From: CAYJNO01 sp964371715
GTDB lineage: Bacteria; Bacillota_I; Bacilli_A; Erysipelotrichales; Erysipelotrichaceae
DNA: 51,786 bases
Reading direction: 5' to 3'
Assembly: GCA_964371715.1 (NCBI GenBank)
Contig: CAYJNO010000014.1
Span: forward strand, 1-51,786
The translations under genes were made by a program, and so were the position numbers. Each line of letters starts with the position of its first letter. Within the stretch, counting starts at the first letter, position 1. The notes under the pieces are model-generated. The model saw nothing but the letters and a program-made list of their open reading frames with translations, was not told the origin of the DNA and ran no database searches. This document shows, piece after piece, positions 7,474-16,090 of this stretch.

Positions 7474-9326
7474 TAACATCTTTTAAAGAAGAAGAATTTA
7501 AATCTGGGTTTAATACTACATTATGGAAAAGAATTGCTTACTTTTTAAAATATTGTAAGAAGAATGTGGTTTGGTTATTTATATTTGCATTATTAGCTTC
7601 AATTTGTGAGGCTATGTTTCCTTTATTAAATAAATTTGCTTTTGATAATTTATTGGGAGATGGATTCAATCAAAACAATTTTATCTTTTTTACAGTATGT
7701 TATTTGATGATAACAATACTTCAACCGTTAACTTTTTATGGATTATTTCGAAATACTGCAAAAATAGAAGGAACATTTGGTTGTGAATTTAGAAGTTATG
7801 TATATAAAAAACTAATGAATTTATCATTTGATTATTTCGATTCAACACCGCTTGGATGGATTTTAGCAAGAGTAACAAGCGATATAACAAGAATAGCTGA
7901 AGTTGTTAGTTGGTCGATGTTTGATTTAACGTGGGGGTTTATAAGTGTTTTAGTTTCAACTATTGTTATGTTTAGTGTAAGTCCATTATTGGCTATATTA
8001 ATAATAATTTTATTACCTTTTTTAGTAGCTGTTACATATTATTTTCAAAAGAAAATACTGGTTAACTATCGTACTATTAGAAAATTTAATTCTATTATTA
8101 CAGGTGGATTTAACGAAGGTATTAATGGTGCAAAAACAACTAAAACTCTTGGAATTGAAGATCAAAACTTAAAAGAGTTTTCATATGAAACAATGAATAT
8201 GCAAAATGAGTCAATAAAAGCAGGTAAAGTTCAAGCGATGTATCGCCCAATTATTAATATGTTTAGCGGTATAGCGATGGCTTTAATATTGTGGTTTGGT
8301 GGAAATTTGGTATTTGATCAAATGATACCACTTGGAACTTTAGTGATGTTTTGTCAATATGCAGTTCAGTTTTTCGATCCATTATATCAAATTGCAAATA
8401 TATTAAGTGAAGCACAATTGGCCCAAGCTAGTGCTGAAAGAGTAATTTCACTTTTAGATACAGAAGTCTCAATTACAGATTCAAAGGATGTAATTGAAAA
8501 ATATGGTACAATTTTAAATCCTAAACCACAAGAGTTTGAAAATATTAAAGGGAAGGTTACTTTTGAAAATGTAAGTTTTCAATATATCGAAAATGAATTA
8601 GTGCTAGATAATTTTTCACTTGAAGTATCTCCTAAACAAACAATTGCGCTAGTTGGTGCAACAGGTGGTGGTAAAAGTACAATTATTAACTTATTATCAA
8701 GATTTTATGAACCAACTAAAGGGAAAATCTTAATAGATGATATTGATTATAAAGAACGTTCAATTGGGTGGTTACATTCTCAATTAGGATATGTATTACA
8801 AACGCCACATTTATTTAGTGGAACTATTGCTGATAATATAAGATATGGGAAAAATGATGCAACAATAGAAGAAATAATTCAAGTATGTAAACTCGTTGAT
8901 GCACATAGTTTTATTATGAAACTAGAAAAAGGTTATGATAGCGAAGTTGGGGAAGCTGGTGGTTTTCTATCAACTGGACAAAAACAATTACTTTCATTTG
9001 CAAGAGCATTAATTCATAACCCTAACATTGTGATATTAGATGAAGCAACATCATCAATAGATACTGAAAGTGAAATGTTAATTCAAAATGCAATTGAAAA
9101 AATTATAGAAAACAAAACAACTTTTATTGTTGCTCATCGATTAAGTACAATTGTAAGTGCAGATAAAATTGTTGTAATTAATAAAGGTAAAATATTAGAA
9201 CAAGGTAGTCATTTAGAATTGATGAAATTAAAGAAGCATTATTATCGTTTATATACAAATCAGTTTAATGAAAGTTTAGAAAATGAACTATTAAATTCTA
9301 AAAAAGGTGCAATAAATGAAAACTAA
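7470..9326 (+). CDS. ABC exporter half-transporter, catalytic partner
   Basis: Second half of the heterodimeric exporter, 618 aa. The membrane domain spans about residues 30-320 and the ATPase domain 360-600. Walker A GATGGGKST (396-404), Walker B with catalytic Glu (LDEATS, E525) and switch His (VAHR, H556) are intact, but the signature is LSTGQ (500-504) instead of LSGGQ. In asymmetric exporters this altered signature faces the degenerate Walker site of the partner, which fits the preceding gene exactly. The start overlaps the previous stop and follows AGGAGG. A small membrane protein overlaps the 3' end. Confidence 0.92.
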   Translation: MITSFKEEEFKSGFNTTLWKRIAYFLKYCKKNVVWLFIFALLASICEAMFPLLNKFAFDNLLGDGFNQNNFIFFTVCYLMITILQPLTFYGLFRNTAKIEGTFGCEFRSYVYKKLMNLSFDYFDSTPLGWILARVTSDITRIAEVVSWSMFDLTWGFISVLVSTIVMFSVSPLLAILIIILLPFLVAVTYYFQKKILVNYRTIRKFNSIITGGFNEGINGAKTTKTLGIEDQNLKEFSYETMNMQNESIKAGKVQAMYRPIINMFSGIAMALILWFGGNLVFDQMIPLGTLVMFCQYAVQFFDPLYQIANILSEAQLAQASAERVISLLDTEVSITDSKDVIEKYGTILNPKPQEFENIKGKVTFENVSFQYIENELVLDNFSLEVSPKQTIALVGATGGGKSTIINLLSRFYEPTKGKILIDDIDYKERSIGWLHSQLGYVLQTPHLFSGTIADNIRYGKNDATIEEIIQVCKLVDAHSFIMKLEKGYDSEVGEAGGFLSTGQKQLLSFARALIHNPNIVILDEATSSIDTESEMLIQNAIEKIIENKTTFIVAHRLSTIVSADKIVVINKGKILEQGSHLELMKLKKHYYRLYTNQFNESLENELLNSKKGAINEN

Positions 9327-9855
9327 AAGAATTAGCTTGATTTTTGCATTATCATTTTATTTAATGCAGCTACCTTTTGTGTTAATGTTTACACCATTAA
9401 AAGATATCATCGGTGATAATATCTTAATATATACATTATTGGCAACTGTTATTGTGTTTATAATTTACTTAATTTCAATGTTGATGTTACATCTAAAGAT
9501 AAGAAATATAGAGTTAAATATAGAAAATATTAATGATCTTAGAAAATCAATATTATATGTAAAACTAATTACTATACCATTTTTCATCTTTAATTTTATT
9601 TTATATTTTGGTTTTTTCTCAATCTTTTTGATTATAGGATTAATATCAATGCCATTTGCGATAATAGCAATAATTGTTACAGGTTTTTTTATGTTTATGA
9701 CATCAACTTATATCATATTAATAATGATTAAATTTTATAAACAAGGAATTATTTCTACAAAAGCTTTCTTATTATTGTTATTGCTACAACTAGTGTTTTT
9801 ATTAGATATCATAGGAGCGATAATCTTATATTCTAAAACAAATGTAAGAAAATGA
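9316..9855 (+). CDS. Small multi-pass membrane protein of the exporter operon
   Basis: Protein of 179 aa that I do not recognise. It has four clear hydrophobic segments (about residues 8-28, 37-60, 85-130 as a long stretch that may be two helices, and 150-172), with lysines clustered on short loops. It overlaps the end of the second exporter gene by 11 bases and has an AAAGGTG ribosome binding site inside that gene, so it is translated with the exporter. The operon ends at a hairpin just after it. It may be an accessory or immunity-type membrane protein for the exporter; that is a guess from position only. Confidence 0.7.
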   Translation: MKTKRISLIFALSFYLMQLPFVLMFTPLKDIIGDNILIYTLLATVIVFIIYLISMLMLHLKIRNIELNIENINDLRKSILYVKLITIPFFIFNFILYFGFFSIFLIIGLISMPFAIIAIIVTGFFMFMTSTYIILIMIKFYKQGIISTKAFLLLLLLQLVFLLDIIGAIILYSKTNVRK

Positions 9856-9890
9856 CATATATTTTCATGAAAAATACATGTCATTTTTCA
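9849..9890 (+). terminator. Terminator of the ABC exporter operon
   Basis: AAAATGACAT pairs with ATGTCATTTT around an AT-rich inner region that can itself pair (TATTTT with AAAATA). The 3' arm runs into a T-rich tract. It overlaps the last codons of the membrane protein gene. Confidence 0.7.
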
Positions 9891-9927
9891 TTTCATTTCA
9901 TATTTTTTCAAAATTTGTTATTTCATA

Positions 9928-9956
9928 TTGTAAATTACACTAATTTAGCATATTAT
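9928..9956 (+). promoter_or_regulatory. Promoter of the opp operon
   Basis: TTGTAA and TATTAT separated by 17 bases, placing the start about 45 bases upstream of the oppA ATG. Confidence 0.65.
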
Positions 9957-9970
9957 TGTATTAAAGGGAA

Positions 9971-10011
9971 AGGAGATTGAATTCATGTATTGAATTCAAC
10001 AAGATTATATG
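9971..10011 (+). promoter_or_regulatory. oppA leader: SD, hairpin and 2-codon mini-ORF before the start
   Basis: A strong AGGAG (9971-9975) lies 33 bases before the oppA ATG at 10009, too far for direct use. Between them TTGAATTC and GAATTCAA (9977-9999) form a perfect 8-bp hairpin with a 7-base loop. Folding it would bring the site to about 10 bases from the ATG. The loop also contains ATG TAT TGA, nine bases after AGGAG, which could be a two-codon leader ORF ending 15 bases before oppA. No other ribosome binding site is visible directly before the ATG. Confidence 0.6.
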
Positions 10012-11694
10012 AAAAAAATTACAAAATTATTGATTAGTAGTATCTTATTATTATCATTAGTAGCTTGTTCTAGTAATGATGATACTAGTACCTCAGATGA
10101 ACCAGTAGTTCAAGAAGTTACTGTTGTCACAAATTATCCAGGAACAATAGATGTTAATGATATTAGAAATTCTAACGAAATTCAAATAATCAGTCATGTT
10201 CAAGAGGGTTTATTCCGTATTTTACAAAATGATGAAGGGCTTGATGAGTTAACTTTAGCAGGGGCTGAAAGCTATACTGTATCAGATGATGGTCTAGTTT
10301 ATACATTTACACTAAGAGATCATAATTGGTCAGATGGTGTTCCAGTAACTGCGCAACACTATGTAGACTCAATTATAAGACTACTAACACCAGAAAACGC
10401 ATTCTCATATGCTTTTATTGCTTATGATATTGAAAATGGAGAAGCATTCTATAATGGAGAAGCAACAGCAGAAGATGTTGGTGTTAGAGCGATTGATGAT
10501 AAAACATTAGAAATCACATTAGGGAAAGAAGTTCCGTACTTTACGCATAAACTTACAAATTTATGTTTCTTCCCAATTAGATTAGATACTGTAGAAGCTG
10601 CAGGTGAAAGTTATTTAACAGATTATGAGCAGCATGTATTTAATGGACCATTTGTAATTGAAAGTGGAATTACAGGTAATGAAATGGTTTTAGCTAAAAA
10701 CGAACAATATTGGGATGCTGAAAATGTAACATTAGAAAAAATTTATTTTAAAGAAGTTGCTGAACAATCAACACAAAGCATTATGTTAGATAATGATGAG
10801 TTAGATATTGCTTTAGCTACAACTGATTATTATGATAAATGGGAAAAAGATGCGAATGAAGGTTTGTTAGTTCAAACTACTGTAACTGCACCATCTGTAA
10901 CTTATCTAGCATATAACCAACATACTGGTGGATTAAGTGGATTAATGAACAATGAAAATATTAGATTAGCATTATCTCTTGCAATTGATCGCGATGAGTA
11001 TAATGAGTTAATTTATAATGGATTATATACTCCAGCATATGGTTTAATTCCTCCAGGAGTTTTAGTAGGTGATACAGAATTTGCTAGCTATAATGAAACT
11101 CCATTAAAAGCATTAAGTGATGAATATTTAAATGATGATGCTAAATTACAAGCATTATTTGATGAAGGTTTAAAAGAGGAGGGTACTGGTTTAGCAAGAG
11201 AAGATGTTGTATTAGAAATCTTTACAGCATCATCTACAGCGCAAACTAAATCAAGTTTAGAATACCTACAACAAACATGGGAAAACAAATTAGGTATCTC
11301 TGTCAAAATAACAATTTTCTCTGATACTTCACTATTTGTTGAAGCAAGAAACTCAAATGAATATGATTTAGTAATCATGGGTTGGGGTGGAGACTTCAAT
11401 GATCCAATGACATTCTTTGAAATTTTTGAGACAGGAAATGGATATGCAAAATTCATGGGTGGATACTCTAATGAAGTTTATGATGAAACATTAACTTCAC
11501 TAGATACAACAAGTGATAATGCAGAAAGATTAGAATTATATAAAGCACTTGAAGATAACTTAATTGTTGAAAATTCTGGTGTTGCACCAATAACATATAC
11601 TACTTATCAATTCTTCCAACAGCCTGATTTACATAATGTAAGTTATGGTTTATTTGGTCCAGATTATGATTTAAGTAGAGCATATAAAGAATAA
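10009..11694 (+). CDS. oppA: Oligopeptide-binding lipoprotein
   Basis: Extracellular solute-binding lipoprotein of the family 5 (OppA/DppA) class, 561 aa. A signal peptide (MKKITKLLISSILLLSLVAC) ends in a lipobox with Cys20, so it is lipidated and later cut by an LspA enzyme such as the one encoded at 16,091. SBP_bac_5 landmarks include a DGVPVTAQHYVDSI segment (about 115-128) and, near the C-terminus, VIMGWGGDFNDPMTF. It delivers peptides to OppBCDF, encoded directly downstream. The start has no close Shine-Dalgarno sequence (see the leader feature). A hairpin after the stop probably raises oppA mRNA over the membrane genes. Confidence 0.93.
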   Translation: MKKITKLLISSILLLSLVACSSNDDTSTSDEPVVQEVTVVTNYPGTIDVNDIRNSNEIQIISHVQEGLFRILQNDEGLDELTLAGAESYTVSDDGLVYTFTLRDHNWSDGVPVTAQHYVDSIIRLLTPENAFSYAFIAYDIENGEAFYNGEATAEDVGVRAIDDKTLEITLGKEVPYFTHKLTNLCFFPIRLDTVEAAGESYLTDYEQHVFNGPFVIESGITGNEMVLAKNEQYWDAENVTLEKIYFKEVAEQSTQSIMLDNDELDIALATTDYYDKWEKDANEGLLVQTTVTAPSVTYLAYNQHTGGLSGLMNNENIRLALSLAIDRDEYNELIYNGLYTPAYGLIPPGVLVGDTEFASYNETPLKALSDEYLNDDAKLQALFDEGLKEEGTGLAREDVVLEIFTASSTAQTKSSLEYLQQTWENKLGISVKITIFSDTSLFVEARNSNEYDLVIMGWGGDFNDPMTFFEIFETGNGYAKFMGGYSNEVYDETLTSLDTTSDNAERLELYKALEDNLIVENSGVAPITYTTYQFFQQPDLHNVSYGLFGPDYDLSRAYKE

Positions 11695-11698
11695 AAAC

Positions 11699-11732
11699 AA
11701 ATAACCTTTGCATTAAATTGTGAAGGTTATTT
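11699..11732 (+). other. Intercistronic hairpin between oppA and oppB
   Basis: AAATAACCTT and AAGGTTATTT form a perfect 10-bp stem with a 14-base loop. No T-tract follows, so it is more likely an mRNA stabiliser or leaky attenuator than a full terminator, as is common after binding-protein genes. Confidence 0.65.
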
Positions 11733-11756
11733 ACCGTAAGAAAGAAGAGGGAAAAT

Positions 11757-12713
11757 ATGGTAAAATATTTTATTAAACGTTTCTTTGCTATGATATTAAC
11801 TATTTTTGTAATAGCTACCGCAACGTTTTTTCTTTTAGCTGCTGTTCCAGGTGACGCTTTAACGGCACGTACAGATAAATTACCAGAAGAAGTAAAACAA
11901 AATATTTATGAAAAATATGGGTTAGATAAACCTGTTTTTGAAAGATATATTATAACAATGACATCAATGATGCAAGGTGATTTTGGTGAAAGTATCATTT
12001 TTGAAGGTGAAACAGTTAGTGGTATTATAGCTGAAAAAGGACCGATTTCTGCAAGACTTGGAATTCAACAGTTAGTACTTGGAGTATCTGTAGGTTTATT
12101 ATTAGGTGTAATTGCTGTAATGAATAAAGGGACAATAGTCGATTATTTAATTGTATTTTTATCAATTTTATTAATTTCTATCCCAAATTTAATCTTTGCC
12201 ATGCTTTTACAAAAGTTTTTCGCAGGGGAGCTTAGATGGTTTCCGGTAATTGGGTGGCCTAAAGGTGATGATATTTGGTTTGGTGGTTTTGAATATACGG
12301 TACTACCAACTCTAGCTGGTTGCTTTGGTTATATTGCCGCATACTCAAGATTATTGAAATCATCAATGCTTGATGTAATGAATCAAGAATATATCTTAAC
12401 AGCAAAATCAAAAGGCTTAAACAACATACAAGTCATAATTAAACATGTTTTAAGAAATAGTTTTATTCCGATTATTACTAATTTGCCATTATCGATAGCT
12501 TTATGTATAACAGGTTCTTTCTTTATTGAGAAAATATTTGCTATACCAGGGCTTGGAGCTTATTTTGTTGAAGCTGTTAGTGGTCGTGATGTAACAATTG
12601 TAATGGGATATACAGTTATTATTTCAGCATTATATATTTCAGTTGTATTCTTAACAGATATTTTATATACAGTAGTGGATCCTAGAATACGTATTCATGG
12701 AAAGAAAAGATAG
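11757..12713 (+). CDS. oppB: Oligopeptide ABC transporter permease OppB
   Basis: Inner permease subunit, 318 aa, about six membrane helices. It begins with the short amphipathic start and first helix usual for OppB (MVKYFIKRFFAMILT). The binding-protein-dependent permease EAA-type loop that contacts the ATPases is visible as YILTAKSKGLNNIQVIIKH near residue 215. A long periplasmic stretch (about 35-95) separates helices 1 and 2, as in the family. An AGAGGG site precedes the ATG. It pairs with OppC, whose gene follows 14 bases later. Confidence 0.92.
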   Translation: MVKYFIKRFFAMILTIFVIATATFFLLAAVPGDALTARTDKLPEEVKQNIYEKYGLDKPVFERYIITMTSMMQGDFGESIIFEGETVSGIIAEKGPISARLGIQQLVLGVSVGLLLGVIAVMNKGTIVDYLIVFLSILLISIPNLIFAMLLQKFFAGELRWFPVIGWPKGDDIWFGGFEYTVLPTLAGCFGYIAAYSRLLKSSMLDVMNQEYILTAKSKGLNNIQVIIKHVLRNSFIPIITNLPLSIALCITGSFFIEKIFAIPGLGAYFVEAVSGRDVTIVMGYTVIISALYISVVFLTDILYTVVDPRIRIHGKKR

Positions 12714-12727
12714 GGAGGTATGAACTA

Positions 12728-13642
12728 ATGGAAATTACAAAAAATAGTTTTAAAAAAGTAGATCGTAGTACACTAAATAGTGATGCAATTGTTCGTCCTA
12801 CTATCTCATATTGGCAAGATGCAATGCGTCGTTTATTGAAAAACCCAGTAGCGATATTTGCGTTGATTTTATTGTTTATTTGTTTTGTGATGGTTATTGT
12901 AGGACCATATATTAGAGGATATGATTTATATGAAATACAAGGTGAGTTTAAGTATGAAGAGCCAAATTCAATGTTTTGGTTTGGTGCTGATTCATTAGGT
13001 AGAGATTTATTTTCAAGAATTTGGCTTGGGGCAAGAGTTTCTATTATTGTTGCATTAGCTTGTACACTTATACAAATCGTTGTAGGTTGTTTATATGGTG
13101 GTGTCATGGCATATTTTGGTGGATGGGTTGATGAAATAATGATGCGTATTGTTGAAATTATTACATCTATTCCTTCGCTATTAATTACACTTCTTATCAT
13201 GATGGTGCTTGGAAATAGTATGTATGCTTTATTAGTGGCGATGTGTATTACTTCATGGTGTGCAACTGCAAGACAAATAAGAGGAATGGTTTTACAATTG
13301 CGTGAGAGTGAGTATGTTATGGCTGCTGAAACCTTAGGTGCTAGTCCGATGCGTATTATAATACAACATTTACTTCCAAATACTTTAAGTATACTGATTT
13401 TGAATGTTGCGACATCAATTCCTCGTTATATCTTTACAGAAGCATCACTAAGTTTTTTAGGAATGGGATTACAACCACCAGAAATTAGTTTAGGTATTTT
13501 AATTGCTGAAGGTCAAGCAAACCTAGATTTATATCCACATGTTGTGTTTTATCCAGCATTAGTGCTTTGTATTATTGTTTTAGGTTTTAATTTATTAGGT
13601 GATGGTCTAAGAGATGCACTTGATCCAAAACTACGTAAATAA
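12728..13642 (+). CDS. oppC: Oligopeptide ABC transporter permease OppC
   Basis: Second permease subunit, 304 aa. It has the N-terminal OppC_N segment (about residues 25-75, with the first helix near 38-58) and then the BPD_transp_1 domain. The family's FWFGADSLGRDLFSRIWLGAR lies near residue 78, and the ATPase-contact loop YVMAAETLGASPMRIIIQH near 195. A C-terminal FLGMGLQPPEISLG segment is also typical. AGGGAGG lies before the ATG. It works with OppB as the membrane channel for OppDF. Confidence 0.93.
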   Translation: MEITKNSFKKVDRSTLNSDAIVRPTISYWQDAMRRLLKNPVAIFALILLFICFVMVIVGPYIRGYDLYEIQGEFKYEEPNSMFWFGADSLGRDLFSRIWLGARVSIIVALACTLIQIVVGCLYGGVMAYFGGWVDEIMMRIVEIITSIPSLLITLLIMMVLGNSMYALLVAMCITSWCATARQIRGMVLQLRESEYVMAAETLGASPMRIIIQHLLPNTLSILILNVATSIPRYIFTEASLSFLGMGLQPPEISLGILIAEGQANLDLYPHVVFYPALVLCIIVLGFNLLGDGLRDALDPKLRK

Positions 13643-13651
13643 GGAGGAATT

Positions 13652-14674
13652 ATGACAAACAAATTATTAGAAGTAAAAAATTTAAAAGTTTCCTTTCATA
13701 CGTATGCAGGGGAAGTACAATCTGTTAGAGGAATAGATTTTGATATCGAAAAGGGTGAGGCGATTGCTGTAGTTGGAGAATCAGGTTGTGGTAAATCAGT
13801 TACAGCTAAAAGCATTATGCGTCTTATTCAAGAGCCAGGTAAAATTAAAGAAGGTAGTGAAATTTTATTTGAAGGTGAAAACATCTTAAATTATGATAAG
13901 AATCAATTAAAGAAATATTTAGGGGCGAGTGCAGCAATTATTTTCCAAGATGCCTTAGCTAGTTTAAATCCAACAATGAAGATTGGCAAACAAATTACAG
14001 AGAATATTTTGATGCATAATAAAATTTCTAAAGAGGAAGCTAAGAAAAAAGCAATTGAAATTTTAGATTCAGTAGGTATTGCAAATGCTGAAAAGAGATT
14101 TAATCAATTCCCACATGAATTTTCAGGTGGGATGAGACAAAGGGTTATGATTGCTATTGCATTTGCCTGTCAGCCTAAGCTACTTATTGCCGATGAACCT
14201 ACAACAGCACTTGATGTAACTATTCAAGCACAAATAATTGATGTTATTAAGGATTTACAAAAAGAAATGAATACTTCAGTAATGTTAATCACACATGACT
14301 TAGGTGTTGTTGCAAATGTTGCTAAAAGAATTGTGGTTATGTATTCTGGTAAAATAGTTGAAAAAGGAACTAGTGAAGATATTTTTTATCGTCCCAAACA
14401 TCCTTATACTATAGCTTTATTAAAGGCTGTGCCAAGACTTGACTTAGCAAATAAAAATGAGCTAGCGTCAATAGAAGGTACACCTCCAGATTTAATATCA
14501 CCACCAGTTGGTTGTCCTTTTTCTACAAGATGTTCACACTGTATGGAAATTTGTCTAGAGAAAATGCCTGAATACACAAACTTTGATAATAATCATTTAG
14601 CGGCATGTTGGTTACATCATCCTTCAGCGCCAACAAAAGATAATTTATTTAAAATGGAGGACAACAATGGATAG
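13652..14674 (+). CDS. oppD: Oligopeptide ABC transporter ATPase OppD
   Basis: Cytoplasmic ATPase of the peptide importer, 340 aa. Walker A GESGCGKS (about residues 43-50), signature FSGGMRQRV (about 157) and Walker B with catalytic Glu (LLIADEPTTALD) are all intact, followed by the switch His in LITHDLGVV. The C-terminal oligopeptide-type extension has the Cys cluster CPFSTRCSHCMEIC, which in related transporters binds an iron-sulfur cluster. AAGGAGG sits just upstream. The 3' end overlaps oppF by eight bases, giving coupled translation of the two ATPases. Confidence 0.94.
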   Translation: MTNKLLEVKNLKVSFHTYAGEVQSVRGIDFDIEKGEAIAVVGESGCGKSVTAKSIMRLIQEPGKIKEGSEILFEGENILNYDKNQLKKYLGASAAIIFQDALASLNPTMKIGKQITENILMHNKISKEEAKKKAIEILDSVGIANAEKRFNQFPHEFSGGMRQRVMIAIAFACQPKLLIADEPTTALDVTIQAQIIDVIKDLQKEMNTSVMLITHDLGVVANVAKRIVVMYSGKIVEKGTSEDIFYRPKHPYTIALLKAVPRLDLANKNELASIEGTPPDLISPPVGCPFSTRCSHCMEICLEKMPEYTNFDNNHLAACWLHHPSAPTKDNLFKMEDNNG

Positions 14675-15635
14675 AAAAGTTGTATTAGAAGTTAATAGTT
14701 TAAAAAAATATTTCAATATTGGAAAATCTTCTATTTTAAAAGCAGTTGATGATGTTTCATTCAAAATACATGAAGGTGAAACGTTAGGTTTGGTCGGTGA
14801 ATCTGGATGTGGTAAAACAACTTGTGGTCGTACTATTATTGGTTTATATGGTAAAACAGCTGGCGAAATCATTTACAATGGAAAAGATGTATCTACCTTA
14901 AAGGGAAAAGATAAATATCAGTTTAAAAGAGAAGTGCAAATGATTTTCCAAGATCCTTATGCTTCTTTAAACCCAAGAATGACAGTAGCTGACATTATAG
15001 GTGAAGGTATTGATATCCATAATTTAGCTAAAGATAAAAAAGAAAGAACTGAAAAAATATATAAATATTTAGATTTAGTTGGATTAAATAAAGAGCATGC
15101 ATCAAGATTTGTTCATGAATTTTCAGGTGGTCAAAGACAAAGAATCGGTATTGCTAGAGCACTTGCAGTTGAACCGAAATTTATGGTGCTAGATGAACCG
15201 ATTTCGGCACTTGATGTGTCAATTCAAGCACAAATAGTTAATCTATTAATTAATTTGCAAAAAGAAATGGGGTTAACCTATTTATTTATTGCACATGATT
15301 TATCAATAGTAAAACATATATCTGATAAAGTTGCTGTAATGTATCTTGGTTCAATGGTTGAACTAACATCTTCAAATAATTTGTATGAAAAACCTTATCA
15401 TCCATATACTAAAGCCTTGCTTGGAGCGATTCCAATTCCTGATCCATTAGTTGAAAAAGAAAGAGAAAAATCACGTATTAAATTAGAAGGTGAACTTCCA
15501 AGTCCAATTGACTTAAAACCAGGGTGTCGATTTGCTTCTAGATGTAGTCAAGTTATGGATAAATGTCATAAAACAACTCCATGTTTAAAAGAAGTAGAAC
15601 CAAATCATTTTGTAGCTTGCTTCCTTTATGAATAA
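14667..15635 (+). CDS. oppF: Oligopeptide ABC transporter ATPase OppF
   Basis: Second ATPase subunit, 322 aa. Walker A GESGCGKTT (about 50-58), signature FSGGQRQRI, Walker B LDEPISALD and switch His FIAHDLSIV are canonical. The C-terminal domain repeats the Cys arrangement of OppD (GCRFASRCSQVMDKC). The start lies inside the end of oppD, behind ATGGAGG. A small membrane-protein gene overlaps its last codons. Confidence 0.94.
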   Translation: MDRKVVLEVNSLKKYFNIGKSSILKAVDDVSFKIHEGETLGLVGESGCGKTTCGRTIIGLYGKTAGEIIYNGKDVSTLKGKDKYQFKREVQMIFQDPYASLNPRMTVADIIGEGIDIHNLAKDKKERTEKIYKYLDLVGLNKEHASRFVHEFSGGQRQRIGIARALAVEPKFMVLDEPISALDVSIQAQIVNLLINLQKEMGLTYLFIAHDLSIVKHISDKVAVMYLGSMVELTSSNNLYEKPYHPYTKALLGAIPIPDPLVEKEREKSRIKLEGELPSPIDLKPGCRFASRCSQVMDKCHKTTPCLKEVEPNHFVACFLYE

Positions 15636-15972
15636 AATAAAGTATATAATACAAGATTTAAGTAAATCTATAGGAATAGGAATTGTTTTTGCACTATTGA
15701 TTTGTTTATTAGTGCTAATATATAATTTGGCCATAGGATTTGAATATTATAGTTATCTAAATGCAATCAGAAGTGTTTGTTTTATTGTTGGTGCATTAAC
15801 AATGATGATTTCAGCATTGTTAATATTTTCGACTAAGAGCAAATTTGATAACTTAAATGCTGGTTATAAAAAACATTTTAAATCATTATACATCGAAGTT
15901 GTAATTTTCCTAGTATCAGTTGGAACATTATTTATTGGAATATGCGCAGATTATTTAATTTTTATAATCTAG
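15628..15972 (+). CDS. Small membrane protein at the end of the opp operon
   Basis: Protein of 114 aa with three hydrophobic segments (about residues 15-35, 48-66 and 90-112) and a basic loop between the second and third. It vaguely recalls short DUF3899-type membrane proteins but I cannot assign it firmly. It overlaps oppF by eight bases and lacks a clear ribosome binding site, so translation would depend on coupling to oppF. A strong terminator follows three bases after its stop, which supports it as the real last gene of the operon. Confidence 0.6.
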   Translation: MNKIKYIIQDLSKSIGIGIVFALLICLLVLIYNLAIGFEYYSYLNAIRSVCFIVGALTMMISALLIFSTKSKFDNLNAGYKKHFKSLYIEVVIFLVSVGTLFIGICADYLIFII

Positions 15973-15974
15973 CT

Positions 15975-16010
15975 AAAAAAACGAATTTCATAAGTGAGGT
16001 TCGTTTTTTT
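15975..16010 (+). terminator. Terminator of the opp operon
   Basis: A stem CGAATTTCA/TGAGGTTCG (with G-U pairs) is flanked by an A-tract on the left and seven T on the right. Confidence 0.85.
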
Positions 16011-16056
16011 AATGAGATGAATAACGTATATTTAATTAAGATAATTTACCATTTTA

Positions 16057-16065
16057 TGATATACT
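16057..16065 (+). promoter_or_regulatory. Extended -10 promoter of lspA
   Basis: TGATATACT combines the TG extension with a TATACT -10 box, about 25 bases before the ATG. I see no good -35, which extended -10 promoters can do without. Confidence 0.5.
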
Positions 16066-16090
16066 ATATTAGAATGTTAAGGAGATATAA

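Noticed and set aside
12682..13200. Open frame of 172 codons on the minus strand opposite oppC.
   Set aside because: It is antisense to a well-conserved permease, lacks a ribosome binding site and its translation resembles no protein; it is a by-product of oppC codon use. The same holds for the antisense frames at 11088-11456, 6147-6422 and 29561-29827.
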